DNA of 15,974 bases from Planctomycetota bacterium (GTDB lineage Bacteria > Planctomycetota > UBA11346): contig JACDGQ010000018.1 in the NCBI GenBank assembly GCA_013821615.1, positions 1 through 15,974 of the forward strand, written 5' to 3'. Of this stretch, positions 1 through 8,629 are shown piece by piece. The position numbers were made by a program, and so were the translations under genes. The stretch's first letter is position 1; each line of letters opens with the position of its first letter. Below the pieces are notes generated by a model that was not told the origin of the DNA, searched no databases, and saw only the letters and a list, made by a program, of their open reading frames with translations.

Positions 1-23
1 GCGCCCCCGTGCGCCCCCGTGCG
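1..23. repeat. Short tandem repeat at the window edge
   Basis: The 10-mer GCGCCCCCGT occurs twice in a row, followed by GCG. It lies directly upstream of the first ribosome binding site and may continue outside the window. No function is evident. Confidence 0.6.
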
Positions 24-37
24 TCAGGAGACCTGCC

Positions 38-3000
38 ATGTCCAGTTACCGCTCAGCGTTCCCGACTCCGGTTGGGCTCCTGCTCCTGCTCCTGCTCGTC
101 GGCGCGGCCGCGCTACCGGCGGCGACCCTGCCGAGCGGCTTCGCCGAGACCCGGATCGCCAGCGGCCTCGACCCCACGACCATGGCCTTCGCCGCTGACG
201 GCCGGCTGTTCCTGTGCGAGAAGCCGGGCCGCGTGCGACTGGTGAGGGACGGCGCGTTGCTCGGAACGCCGGTGCTCGACATCTCGGGCAGTGTCGACAG
301 CTGGAACGAGCGCGGGCTGGAAAGCGTGTGCGTCGACCCGGACTTCGTGAACAACGGCTGGATCTACCTCTACTACACCGCCAAGGCGCCGGCCTCGCAC
401 AACCGCGTGGCCCGCTTCACCGTCAGCGGCGACACCGCCGCGCTCAGCAGTCAGCAGGTGCTGATCGAGATCACCGACCTCTCCAACATCGGCTGGCACA
501 ACGGCGGCGGGTTGCGCTTCGGCAAGGACGGCAAGCTCTACGTCGCGACCGGCGAGAACGCCAATGGCGCCTACGCGCAGAGCTCAGCCAATCTGCTCGG
601 AAAGCTGCTGCGCTTCAACAAGGACGGCTCGATCCCGACCGACAATCCGCATTACGGGACGTACTCGGGCACCAACCGCGCGATCGTCGCCCTCGGCCTG
701 CGCAACCCCTTCACCATCGCCGTGCAGCCCGGCACCGGCCTGCTGTACGTCAATATGGTTGGCGCCAATTATGAGCAGATCGAACGCTACGAGACCGGCG
801 CGGCCGCGCAGGCCGTCAACTACGGCTGGCCGGGCATCGACGGGCCGCCGGGCAGCCAGACCGGGCCGGCGGACTACCGTGCGCCGACCTACGCCTACGA
901 TCATGGCGGCGGCCAGGGCACGGCGCTGTGCGGTGGCGACTTCTACAACCCTGCCGCGCGCGGCAGCGGCGCATTCCCCACGTCCTATGACGGACGCTTC
1001 TTCTTCTCGGACTACCGCGGCTGGATCAAGTACATCGATCCCGCGCAGCCCGGCACGCGGCTCGACTTCGCCACCGCCATCGACCGGCCGATCGACCTGC
1101 AGATCGCGCCCGACGGCAGTCTGTGGTACATCGCGCGCGCCGGCATCGGCGGCGGCTCCGACGCGGACAACACCGCGAGCGGTACCGGCTCGTTGTGGCG
1201 CGTGCGCTACACCGGTGGCGGCGGGCCGACCAAGCTGGCCTTCGTGCAACAGCCGACGGATGTCGGTGCGGGTGCGGCCATCAGCCCGGCGGTGTCCGTC
1301 GCCATCCAGGATGCGAGCGGCCAAGTCGTGACCACCGCGGGCGCGACGGTGACGCTGTCGCTGACCTCCGGCACCGTCGGCAGCACGCTGTCCGGAACGC
1401 TGGCGCGCGCCGCCGTTGCGGGCGTGGCAACCTTCCCCGGTCTGGCCGTGGACCAGGCCGGCAGCGGGTTTTCCCTGCGCGCCGCGAGCAGCGGCCTGAC
1501 CGCGGCCGGCAGCGGGTCATTCACGGTGCGCGCGCAGGCCGACGCACCGCTGATCACCCCGGGCGGTGGCACCTTCAGTGGGCCGATCTGGGTGCAGATC
1601 ACCAGCCCCACCCCGGGAGCGGCCATCCACTACACCACCGACGGCTCGACGCCCGGCGGCTCGTCGGCGACCTACGCGGGCGCATTCCAGATCTCCGCCA
1701 GCCGCACGGTGAAGGCGGAGGCTGAGAAATCCGGGCTGTCCGCCAGCCCGGTGACGAGTGCGGCCCTGACCATCACTGGCGGCACGCCCTACGGCCTCGA
1801 CTACCGGCCTGCGGTCACCGGCGTCGCGCTGCCCGCGACCGCGTCGGGCGCATTGCCGGCCACGCTGTCGGCCACCGGCCTGTTCAGCGATGTCGCGAGC
1901 CTGACGGTCAAGGCCGGCATCGTGCCGTACACCGTGAACAGTCCGCTGTGGTCGGACAACGCCGTGAAGCAGCGCTGGGTGCTGCTGCCGACGGGCGGCC
2001 GCATCGGCTTCAAGGCGACCGGCGAGTACGCGTGGCCCGCCGGCACCATCCTCATCAAGCACTTCGCCCTGGTCATCGACACCGGCAGCGGCGCGCTGCG
2101 CCGGCTCGAGACGCGCGTGCTGGTGCTGGACGGCAGCGGGGGCAGCGGCTACGGCGTGACCTACCGCTGGCGCAGCGACAACAGCGATGCCGACCTGGTC
2201 GGCGATGGCGGCCAGGATGAGGCCGTCACCGTCAGCGGCAGCGGTGGCCACACCCAGACCTGGCACTACCCGGCGCGCAGCCAGTGCCTGCAGTGCCACA
2301 CCGGCAACGCCGGCTTCGTGCTCGGGCCCAAAACCCGCCAGCTGAACGGCGTCTTCGCCTATCCGGGCGGCCGCCCGGACAATCAGTTGCGCACCTGGAG
2401 CTATCTGCAGATGTTCAGTGGCGCGCCGGCCGAGAGCGCCATCGCGGGCTTCGCGCACACGGTGAAGGTCGACGACACCAGCGCGACCCTGGAGACGCGC
2501 GTGCGCTCCTACCTCGACGCCAACTGCGCGCACTGCCACCGCCCCGGCGGCACCGGCGCGCAGTGGGACGGGCGCTTCGACACTCCGCTCGCCAGCCAGG
2601 GCATCATCGATGGTCCGGTGCGCGAGAGCTTCGGCATCGCCGGCGCGGCGGTGGTGGCGCCGGGCGACCTGGGTCGTTCGATCATGCACCTGCGCCTCGG
2701 GACGACGGATCCGGTGCGGCAGATGCCGCCCTTGACGCGCAATGTCGTCGACGCCACCGCGTTGGCGGCGCTCGCGCAATGGATCGGTTCGCTGCCGCCC
2801 AGCACCGCCACGGCACCGGTCAGCGGCGGGACCTACACGCTGACCGCGAAGCACAGCGGCAAGCTGCTCGACGTCTTCGACGATGGTGCGGGCTCGCTGA
2901 ACCTGGACGGCAGCTATGTCCAGCAGTGGGCGGCCAACGGCAAGGCCAACCAGCAGTGGAAGCTCGACCTGATCGGCGGCTGGTGGCGCCTGACCTGCGT

Positions 3001-3823
3001 CGGCAGCGGCAAGGTGCTCGACGTTCCCGGTGCCTCGACCGCCAACAGCGTGGCCTTGCAGCAGTGGGTCGAGAATGGCGGCACCAACCAGCGCTGGTCG
3101 TTCACCGACATGGGTGGCGGGCTGTTCCGCGTCACCAACCAGAACAGCGGCAAGAATCTCGATGTCGACGGCGCCAGCACGGCCGACGGTGCGCGCATCC
3201 ACCAGTACCAGGACAACGGCAACGACAATCAGCGCTGGATCCTGACCCGCGTCCAGGTGGGCGGCGGGGCGGCGGCGGCGGGGCCGGTGTCCGGTGCCAC
3301 CTACACAGTGACCGCGAAGCACAGCGGTAAGCTCCTCGACCTGTTCGACGATGGTACGGGCGTCGGCCAGCGCGATGGCACGTATATCCAGCAGTGGGGC
3401 GATCACGGCGGCAGCAACCAGCGCTGGCGGCTCGACGACATGGGCGGCGGCTTCTGGCGCTTCACCAACGCGCGCAGCGGGAAGGTGCTCGACGTGCCCG
3501 GAAATTCGACCGCCGACAGCGTGGTGCTGCAGCAATGGACCGACAATGGCGGGGACAACCAGCGTTGGTCGTTCGCTGATGCGGGGGGCGGCTGGTTCAG
3601 GGTCGCCTGTAAGCACGGCGGCGAGGTGATCGACGTGACCGGTGCCAGCCTTCTCGATGGCGCGCGCATCAACCAGTATCACGCCACCGGCACGGACAAC
3701 CAGCTCTGGCGGTTCGACCTGGTCGCGCCGGCGGCCGTCGGCATGGTTGCGCCGGTGACACGTGCGTGGTGGCTGGGCGGAGGGATCCAGGCGACCCTGT
3801 TGCCATGGCCGCGGGAGCGGTGA
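38..3823 (+). CDS. Exported PQQ-type sugar dehydrogenase fused to dihaem cytochrome and tandem ricin-B lectin domains
   Basis: This 1261-residue protein starts at an ATG 7 nt after AGGAG (26-30) and has a leucine-rich signal peptide (about 1-29), so it should be exported. Residues about 30-390 resemble the glucose/sorbosone dehydrogenase beta-propeller, with WHNGGG around H154 and GLRNPF around R222-N223; this family usually oxidises sugars with PQQ. Residues about 395-498 look like a bacterial Ig-like domain and about 503-582 like a chitobiase C-terminal-type domain (IHYTTDGSTP). Residues about 588-925 resemble a dihaem domain, with CLQCH at 750-754, CAHCH at 830-834 and a possible axial Met at 896 (QMPP). 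Two ricin-type beta-trefoils follow (about 930-1071 and 1085-1228), each with three QxW motifs. Inference: a self-contained enzyme that binds a polysaccharide, oxidises sugar and passes electrons to its own haems. The substrate is unknown. Confidence 0.9.
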   Translation: MSSYRSAFPTPVGLLLLLLLVGAAALPAATLPSGFAETRIASGLDPTTMAFAADGRLFLCEKPGRVRLVRDGALLGTPVLDISGSVDSWNERGLESVCVDPDFVNNGWIYLYYTAKAPASHNRVARFTVSGDTAALSSQQVLIEITDLSNIGWHNGGGLRFGKDGKLYVATGENANGAYAQSSANLLGKLLRFNKDGSIPTDNPHYGTYSGTNRAIVALGLRNPFTIAVQPGTGLLYVNMVGANYEQIERYETGAAAQAVNYGWPGIDGPPGSQTGPADYRAPTYAYDHGGGQGTALCGGDFYNPAARGSGAFPTSYDGRFFFSDYRGWIKYIDPAQPGTRLDFATAIDRPIDLQIAPDGSLWYIARAGIGGGSDADNTASGTGSLWRVRYTGGGGPTKLAFVQQPTDVGAGAAISPAVSVAIQDASGQVVTTAGATVTLSLTSGTVGSTLSGTLARAAVAGVATFPGLAVDQAGSGFSLRAASSGLTAAGSGSFTVRAQADAPLITPGGGTFSGPIWVQITSPTPGAAIHYTTDGSTPGGSSATYAGAFQISASRTVKAEAEKSGLSASPVTSAALTITGGTPYGLDYRPAVTGVALPATASGALPATLSATGLFSDVASLTVKAGIVPYTVNSPLWSDNAVKQRWVLLPTGGRIGFKATGEYAWPAGTILIKHFALVIDTGSGALRRLETRVLVLDGSGGSGYGVTYRWRSDNSDADLVGDGGQDEAVTVSGSGGHTQTWHYPARSQCLQCHTGNAGFVLGPKTRQLNGVFAYPGGRPDNQLRTWSYLQMFSGAPAESAIAGFAHTVKVDDTSATLETRVRSYLDANCAHCHRPGGTGAQWDGRFDTPLASQGIIDGPVRESFGIAGAAVVAPGDLGRSIMHLRLGTTDPVRQMPPLTRNVVDATALAALAQWIGSLPPSTATAPVSGGTYTLTAKHSGKLLDVFDDGAGSLNLDGSYVQQWAANGKANQQWKLDLIGGWWRLTCVGSGKVLDVPGASTANSVALQQWVENGGTNQRWSFTDMGGGLFRVTNQNSGKNLDVDGASTADGARIHQYQDNGNDNQRWILTRVQVGGGAAAAGPVSGATYTVTAKHSGKLLDLFDDGTGVGQRDGTYIQQWGDHGGSNQRWRLDDMGGGFWRFTNARSGKVLDVPGNSTADSVVLQQWTDNGGDNQRWSFADAGGGWFRVACKHGGEVIDVTGASLLDGARINQYHATGTDNQLWRFDLVAPAAVGMVAPVTRAWWLGGGIQATLLPWPRER
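2830..3722 (+). repeat. Intragenic duplication encoding two ricin-type beta-trefoils
   Basis: The units at about 2830-3250 and 3296-3722 encode two trefoils of about 140 residues. Both begin with TYT.TAKHSGKLLD and repeat the order QxW, VLDVPG, QQW, QRWSF. The DNA is also very similar at the unit starts, for example GACCGCGAAGCACAGCGG in both, which points to a fairly recent tandem duplication. A Gly/Ala-rich linker separates the units. Confidence 0.8.
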
Positions 3824-3982
3824 AAATTGGAGAAATGTCGCATGGAGGAGTGACGATTTTACCGGCGTAGCAGCACACAAATGTCTAGGATTCGCCACTG
3901 TGCGGCGGACTCTCGCGTGCTGCGCCCATGGGACAACGGTCGCAGGGCCCACGCGGTATCACCTGCCCGATCCGGAGAACCC

Positions 3983-4915
3983 ATGCCGTCGTCAGCCCGC
4001 TCGGAATCCACGCTGATTTCACGCCGCGCCCTGCTGCGCTTGGCAGGTGGCAGCGCCGCGCTGCTGGCCTGCGGCGGATTGCGCGTGTGGTGCGCGGATG
4101 CCACGCCGGCCGCCATCGTACCCGGCGCAGCGGTCGACTTCGGCGTGTGCGGTGGGCTTGGCAATGCCGGCACGTATAAAGAGGCCCTGGCCGACTACAT
4201 CGAGGAGGGGGTCGGCAATCTGCTCATGCCCGACAAGGACGACGCCACCTTCGCCAAGCGCTCAGGCGAGATCGCCGCCGCGGTGGTGCCGGTGCGCTGT
4301 TGCAACACCTTCATCCCCGCCGCGCTCAAGTCGGTCGGCCCGGCGGCGGCCCACGACGCCATCCTGGCCTACGCCGACACCGCCTTCAAGCGCGCCCGCG
4401 CCTGCGGCGTCACCACCATCACCTTCGGCAGCGGTGGCTCGCGCAAGGTCCCGGACGGCTTCGCCAAGGACGAGGCGGCGAAGCAGTTCACCGCGCTGCT
4501 GACGCGCTTGGGTCCGCTCGCCGCCGCGCAGCAGGTGGTGGTCGCGGTTGAGCCGCTCAACGTCGGCGAGTGCAACTTCCTCAACAGCATCGGCGACGTC
4601 GCGGCGGTGGTCGGCCCGGCCAACCACCCCGCGGTCGGCATCACCGCCGATCTCTATCACATGGTGCTCGCCGGGGACCTGCCCGCCGATCTCGAGAAGC
4701 ACATCGGCCTGCTCCGCCACTTCCACATCGCCGAGAAGCTGAAGCGCGCCATGCCCGGTGTCGCCGGCGACGATTTCCGCGGCTGGTTCCGCGTCCTCGC
4801 CAAGCACGGCTGGAAGGGCCGCATGAGCATCGAGAGCAACGGTGGCGGCGATGCCGCCGCCTACTCGAAGTCCATCGCCTACCTGCGCGCCCAGGCCAAG
4901 GAGGCGGGCATCTGA
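3983..4915 (+). CDS. Tat-exported sugar phosphate isomerase/epimerase-like TIM-barrel protein
   Basis: This 310-residue protein resembles the xylose isomerase-like TIM barrel family (AP_endonuc_2 type). The chosen ATG follows GGAG (3974-3977) by 5 nt and gives a twin-arginine leader with SRRALLRLAGG near the N-terminus. A longer in-frame start at 3881 would spoil that leader. Candidate metal ligands are E190 in VEPLN, D223 in TADLYH, H248 in HFHIAE and E284 in SIESN, as expected for a divalent-metal isomerase or epimerase. Most characterised relatives act on sugars or keto-sugars, but the substrate cannot be read from the sequence. A 159-bp gap separates it from the dehydrogenase fusion and 49 bp from the next gene, so it probably belongs to the same exported carbohydrate module. 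Confidence 0.85.
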   Translation: MPSSARSESTLISRRALLRLAGGSAALLACGGLRVWCADATPAAIVPGAAVDFGVCGGLGNAGTYKEALADYIEEGVGNLLMPDKDDATFAKRSGEIAAAVVPVRCCNTFIPAALKSVGPAAAHDAILAYADTAFKRARACGVTTITFGSGGSRKVPDGFAKDEAAKQFTALLTRLGPLAAAQQVVVAVEPLNVGECNFLNSIGDVAAVVGPANHPAVGITADLYHMVLAGDLPADLEKHIGLLRHFHIAEKLKRAMPGVAGDDFRGWFRVLAKHGWKGRMSIESNGGGDAAAYSKSIAYLRAQAKEAGI

Positions 4916-4964
4916 TCCCGCCGCTCCCGCCGCGCCATCCATCACGACGAGGTCCCTGCTCCCC

Positions 4965-6029
4965 ATGACGTCCCTGCCGATCCTGCTCGCCGCCATGACC
5001 GGTCTCGCGCCGCTCGCCGCGGTCGCCGCGGCCGATGCCGCCCCGGTCCCGCCACCCAGCCCCGGGCGCACCGTCTTCGTCACCTACTGCGCGACCTGCC
5101 ACGGTCCGGAAGGGGCCGGCCTGATCGGCCCCAATCTGACCGACACGGTGTTCCTGCACGGCGGGACGCGCGAGGACATCGTGAAGACCATCAGCAAGGG
5201 TGTCGACGGCAAGGGCATGCCGGCGTGGGAGTCGATCCTGAACAAGGAGCAGATCAGCCAGGTCGCCGACCACGCCTTCGCGCTGATCGGGAAGAACCTG
5301 CCCAGCGGGATGGTGGCGGCGATGGGCAAGACCACGGTCACGCCCTTCCCCAAGGGTTCGGCGGTGCAGCCGCTACTGCTGCGGACCTTCATGCCGACGC
5401 AGGGCGTCGGCGACGAGGTGCTCCCCCACTACCACCGCGGTCTGGCCGCCGCCAAATACAGCCCCGAGAAGGGCACGGACGTCGCCGGTTCGGTGGCGCC
5501 GGTGGAGGGCCTGACGTCGGGCATCGCGGTGTCGTTCGGCGATGGCCTGGCGTACTGCTTCGACGCCACCGAGTGCCGCCTGCTTTACACCTGGAGCGGC
5601 GGTTTCCTGGACATGACGAAGTACTGGGGCGCCGGCGCCGGCGGGTCGCGCGCCGGCAACGACTACGTGCCGGTGGTGATGGGCACGCCGGCCTACGTCA
5701 CCCATGGCGCGGAACCGGTCGAGATCCCCGGGTCAGCCGACGTGACGCCGCGCTTCACCGGCTACCGCAAGGTGCGTGGCGTGCCGCAGCTCGAATACCA
5801 CCTCGGTGCGGTGGCCTTCGCTCAGCTCATCACGCCCGGCACGGCGCCGGGCGTCGCCATCTGCGCGATCACCACCAGCGGTGCCGTCAAGGGCCTGGTC
5901 TACCATTTCGATCCGCAACTGTCCGCTCAGATCACCTGCGACAAGGGCCGCCGCGACGGCGCGGTGCTGACCCTGGACGCGGCCGCCGCGGCCGCCTTCA
6001 CCCTCACCATCGTCCCCGTGGCGCGCTGA
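4965..6029 (+). CDS. Exported c-type cytochrome with a C-terminal domain of unknown function
   Basis: This 354-residue protein has a signal peptide (about 1-25, Ala-rich) and a class I cytochrome c domain. CATCH at 42-46 binds haem covalently and M85 in GKGMPAW is the likely axial ligand. The ATG lies 12 nt after GAGG, a rather long spacing; an upstream in-frame start at 4842 would overlap the preceding gene and lose the signal peptide. Residues about 128-354 form a second domain with GIAVSFGDGLAYCFDA followed by YTWSGGFLDM. It recalls domains attached to haem proteins in PVC bacteria (possibly DUF6797-like), but this was not verified. The gene ends 2 bp before the next, so the two are likely co-translated. 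The probable role is to carry electrons from an exported dehydrogenase. Confidence 0.87.
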   Translation: MTSLPILLAAMTGLAPLAAVAAADAAPVPPPSPGRTVFVTYCATCHGPEGAGLIGPNLTDTVFLHGGTREDIVKTISKGVDGKGMPAWESILNKEQISQVADHAFALIGKNLPSGMVAAMGKTTVTPFPKGSAVQPLLLRTFMPTQGVGDEVLPHYHRGLAAAKYSPEKGTDVAGSVAPVEGLTSGIAVSFGDGLAYCFDATECRLLYTWSGGFLDMTKYWGAGAGGSRAGNDYVPVVMGTPAYVTHGAEPVEIPGSADVTPRFTGYRKVRGVPQLEYHLGAVAFAQLITPGTAPGVAICAITTSGAVKGLVYHFDPQLSAQITCDKGRRDGAVLTLDAAAAAAFTLTIVPVAR

Positions 6030-6031
6030 GC

Positions 6032-7528
6032 ATGAACGTCCACATCATCCCAGCCGCCCTCTCCGCCGCCGCCCTGGTGCTCGCGCTCGCCGTGCCTCTG
6101 GGCGCCGAGGAGAGCTACCACGTCGAGACCATCTCCTTCCCGCCCACCGTGGTGCCGGAGATCGGCGGCCTCGGCTTCACCAGCGAGGGTGAGCTGGTGG
6201 TGGCGATGCGCCGCTTCGGCATCCTCATGGCCAAGCCGACCGCCGACCCCGCGGCCTTCCCGTGGCGCGCGTTCTCGAGCGATCTGCTGCACAACATCTG
6301 CGGCCTGCAGGTGGTGAGCAAGCGCGAGCTGATCGTCTCGTCGATGGACGAGCTCACGCGCATCACCGACGGCGATGGCGACGGCATCGCCGACAGCTAC
6401 CAGACCATCTGCTCCGCCTGGGGCATGAGCGGCAACTACCACGAGACCAACACCATCGCGCCCGATGGCAGCGGCGGCTGGTGGATGGCCATCGGCACCG
6501 CCTCGCACAACGGTTCGGTGTTCACCAACACGCGCGGCGAATTCTCGCCCATCGGCCGGCGCGGCCGCAACTTCTCGGCGGTGCCGTGGAAGGGCTGGAT
6601 CGCGCACATCGACGCCAAGGGCGCCTTCACGCCGTGGGCGAAGGGCTTCCGTGCGCCCAACGGCATCGCCGTCGGCCCCGACGGCAAGCTGTGGGTCACC
6701 GACAACCAGGGCGATTGGCGCGGCGCCTCGCCATTGTTCCACATCCAGAAGGATCATTTCTACGGCCATCCCTCCAGCCTGGTGTGGGAACCGGCCTTCG
6801 CCGCCACCGGCCAGGACCCGCTCATGCTGCCGGTCGCCGAGATCGAGGCCATGCGCACCCCGGCCGCGGTGGAGTTCCCCGAGGGCTTCATGTGCAATTC
6901 GCCGAGCGAGCCGATCTTCGACCAGACCGGCGGCCGCTTCGGGCCGTTCGCAGGGCAGATGATCGTGGGCGACGTCGCCGGGACGCGGCTGCTGCGCGTG
7001 ATGCTCGAAGAGGTGGACGGGGTGATGCAGGGCGCCTGCGTGCACTTCGTCACCCATGGCCTGCGCGCCGGCAACAACCGCCTGATCTTCAGTCCCGATG
7101 GCGCGACCCTCTTCACCGGTCAGACCGTGCGCGGCTGGGGCGCGCCGTCCGAGAGCCTGCAGCGCGTGACCTTCACCGGCACGGTGCCATTCGAGGTCAA
7201 GACGATGTCGCTGCGTAAGGACGGCTTCGCCTTCACCTTCACCAAGCCGGTCGACCGCACTGCCGCTGCGGATCCGACCTGCTGGAAGCTGTCCAAGTAC
7301 CATTTCGGCAACACCCACAACTATGGCAGCCCGCCGCTCGACACCATGGCGCTGAGCGCTGGCGCCATCGTGGTCGCCCCGGACGGCCTGTCTGCGACGG
7401 TCGCGGTCGTGGGCCTGGAGACCGGCCGCATCGTCCAGGTCGACCTCGATCCGCGCGTGAAGTCCGCGGACGGCGCGACCCTCGAGCACCCGCAGCTCTG
7501 CTACAAGGTTAATCGTCTGCGGCCGTGA
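6032..7528 (+). CDS. Secreted beta-propeller protein, PVC 'membrane-bound dehydrogenase'-like
   Basis: This 498-residue protein starts at the ATG 2 bp after the cytochrome stop codon, with no clear ribosome binding site of its own, which suggests translational coupling. It has a signal peptide (about 1-25, ending LGAEE). The body looks like a six-bladed propeller: APNGIAVGPDGKLWVTDNQGDW and GNNRLIFSPDGATLFTG are typical blade strands, and DGDGDGIAD near residue 113 is a calcium-binding-type loop. Residues about 385-498 form a C-terminal domain with AADPTCWKLSKYHF and YGSPPLD, seen in large PVC propeller/cytochrome proteins. There is no CxxCH here, so haem would come from the neighbouring cytochrome. 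A dehydrogenase function is inferred from relatives and context only. Confidence 0.85.
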   Translation: MNVHIIPAALSAAALVLALAVPLGAEESYHVETISFPPTVVPEIGGLGFTSEGELVVAMRRFGILMAKPTADPAAFPWRAFSSDLLHNICGLQVVSKRELIVSSMDELTRITDGDGDGIADSYQTICSAWGMSGNYHETNTIAPDGSGGWWMAIGTASHNGSVFTNTRGEFSPIGRRGRNFSAVPWKGWIAHIDAKGAFTPWAKGFRAPNGIAVGPDGKLWVTDNQGDWRGASPLFHIQKDHFYGHPSSLVWEPAFAATGQDPLMLPVAEIEAMRTPAAVEFPEGFMCNSPSEPIFDQTGGRFGPFAGQMIVGDVAGTRLLRVMLEEVDGVMQGACVHFVTHGLRAGNNRLIFSPDGATLFTGQTVRGWGAPSESLQRVTFTGTVPFEVKTMSLRKDGFAFTFTKPVDRTAAADPTCWKLSKYHFGNTHNYGSPPLDTMALSAGAIVVAPDGLSATVAVVGLETGRIVQVDLDPRVKSADGATLEHPQLCYKVNRLRP

Positions 7529-7589
7529 GCCACGGGGGCCCGGGGCGGTCGGGAAGAAGGTTGGCTCCCCGTTGTGCGAGGTGGAACCA

Positions 7590-7800
7590 TTCCGTCCATC
7601 GCGGGGAAAGCGAAACCTGATCAAACAAGAGGAACGGAGAAACGGAGGAAGGCAGGGAGCCAGTGAAAAAGCGGAATTGTGAAAAACGGCATCGCCATCT
7701 CTTGGCTGTCCTCCGTTACTCCGTTCCTCTTGTTCGATCCTGTCCTGCTTGTTGTGATCGACGAGGCCCGATCAGGCAATGGATCCACCACGACTGACGA
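7590..7800 (+). repeat. Dispersed intergenic element, copy 1
   Basis: This element of about 210 bp fills most of the spacer between two convergent genes (7529-7846). It recurs in opposite orientation at 14260-14464. Its centre has inverted arms at 7623-7647 and 7711-7735, with 23 of 25 positions complementary and the motif ACAAGAGGAACGGAG. The flanks CCATCGCGGGG on the left and GGCAATGGATCCACCAC on the right are shared with copy 2. Copy 1 carries an extra CTCCGTTA unit in its right arm. I see no ORF or transposase in it. It could be a MITE-like element, a bidirectional terminator or a structured RNA. Confidence 0.8.
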
Positions 7801-7846
7801 GAAACCATGTGTTTCGAGCTGAGAGAAACGGGTCTCGCTGCTCGAT

Positions 7847-8443
7847 TCACGGCATGACGTAGCCGCAGCGCGCCAGGATCGCGGTCAGCGCGATCAGCGG
7901 CAGGCCAGTGATCGCGGAGTGGTCGGCCGAAATGATATCGGCGAACAACGTGATGCCCCGCGCCTCGAGCTTGTACGCGCCGGCGCAGTCGAGCGGCTGG
8001 TCGGCTGCCACATAGCGTTCCAGCTGCGCGCGTTCGAGCGGCCGCATGTGCAGGCGCGTGACGTCGGTGTGGGTATGGACCTGCCCGCGGTCGAGCACGG
8101 CCATGGCGGTGATGAGCACGTGCTCGCGGCCGGCGAGCAGCGCCAGCTGCTCGACCGCGCGCGCGGCGCTGCCGGGCTTGCCGAGGATGCGCCAGCTGTC
8201 GTCGAGGTGCACCGCCGCGACCTGGTCGCTGCCGATGATGGTCGCCGCAGGCAGTCCGGCCGTCAGGCTGCGCGCCTTGGCCAGGGCCAGCATCTCGGCG
8301 AGCGCTTGGGGGCTGAGCGCCGGGTCCTTGAGCGCCTCCTCATCGCAGGCCGGGGCGAGGGCGCGGAAAGGCAGGCCGAGCCGTTCCAGGAGTTGGCGGC
8401 GGTAGCGGGAGGTGCTGGCGAGGACGAGGTCGCGGGCGGTCAT
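7847..8443 (-). CDS. maf: Maf/YceF-family nucleoside triphosphate pyrophosphatase
   Basis: This 198-residue protein matches the family length. It begins MTARDLVLASTSRYRRQLL, the typical Maf N-terminus. GSDQ at 71-74 (D73), K89 in GKPGS, YKLEARG at 157-163 and DHSAITGLPL are family signatures. GSDQ rather than an ADT motif points to the YceF branch, whose studied members hydrolyse 7-methyl-GTP; other Maf proteins act on modified or canonical pyrimidine nucleotides. It is cytoplasmic and thought to sanitise nucleotide pools or affect division. The frame stays open to 8587, but that extension translates a low-complexity purine-tract spacer and is Pro/Ser-rich, so the ATG at 8443 is preferred. 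No good ribosome binding site precedes it. It diverges from folE2 and converges on the propeller gene. Confidence 0.92.
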   Translation of the reverse strand: MTARDLVLASTSRYRRQLLERLGLPFRALAPACDEEALKDPALSPQALAEMLALAKARSLTAGLPAATIIGSDQVAAVHLDDSWRILGKPGSAARAVEQLALLAGREHVLITAMAVLDRGQVHTHTDVTRLHMRPLERAQLERYVAADQPLDCAGAYKLEARGITLFADIISADHSAITGLPLIALTAILARCGYVMP

Positions 8444-8463
8444 GGCGGGGCATGGTGGGGAAA

Positions 8464-8629
8464 GAGGGAAGAAGGGGAAGGCAGGAGGGTGGGAGGGGAG
8501 AAGGGAAGGCACGGGGCACGAGACATGAGGCACGAGACTCGAGGCTCGAGATCGGATGGGGGAGTAGTCGGCGGGGAGACGAATCATCCTGCCTTCCCTG
8601 CTTCCCTCTTGCTTCCCATTCCGCCCTCC
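8464..8629. repeat. Imperfect purine/pyrimidine inverted repeat in the maf-folE2 divergent spacer
   Basis: A purine-rich arm (8464-8511) faces a pyrimidine-rich arm (8588-8629). The reverse complement of the right arm aligns imperfectly with the left through GAGGG, GGGAAG, AGCAAGAGGG and GGGAAGGCA. The core (8512-8587) contains two direct copies of GGCACGAGAC (8515-8524, 8529-8538) and a GACTCGAGGCTCGAG stretch. The first 20 nt of the left arm are identical to 10884-10903, so this dyad belongs to the same family as the one at 10884-11023 but has a different core. It lies in the 334-bp spacer 8444-8777; the remainder, 8630-8777, shows only the folE2 ribosome binding site. Confidence 0.7.

Noticed and set aside
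1517..3952. Long open frame (811 codons) on the minus strand opposite the dehydrogenase fusion
   Set aside because: It is antisense to a protein with clear domains, is rich in Arg/Ala/Val repeats typical of high-GC shadow frames, and matches no family I recognise.
3824..3982. Promoter for the TIM-barrel gene in the AT-richer spacer
   Set aside because: TTGGAG and TAGGAT are present, but neither has a partner at proper spacing, so no promoter is claimed.
7529..7589. Intrinsic terminator after the propeller gene
   Set aside because: The GC-rich stretch gives only weak short stems without a T-tract.
8444..8587. N-terminal extension of Maf
   Set aside because: It translates the purine-tract repeat into Pro/Ser-rich sequence, while the family N-terminus starts exactly at the ATG at 8443.
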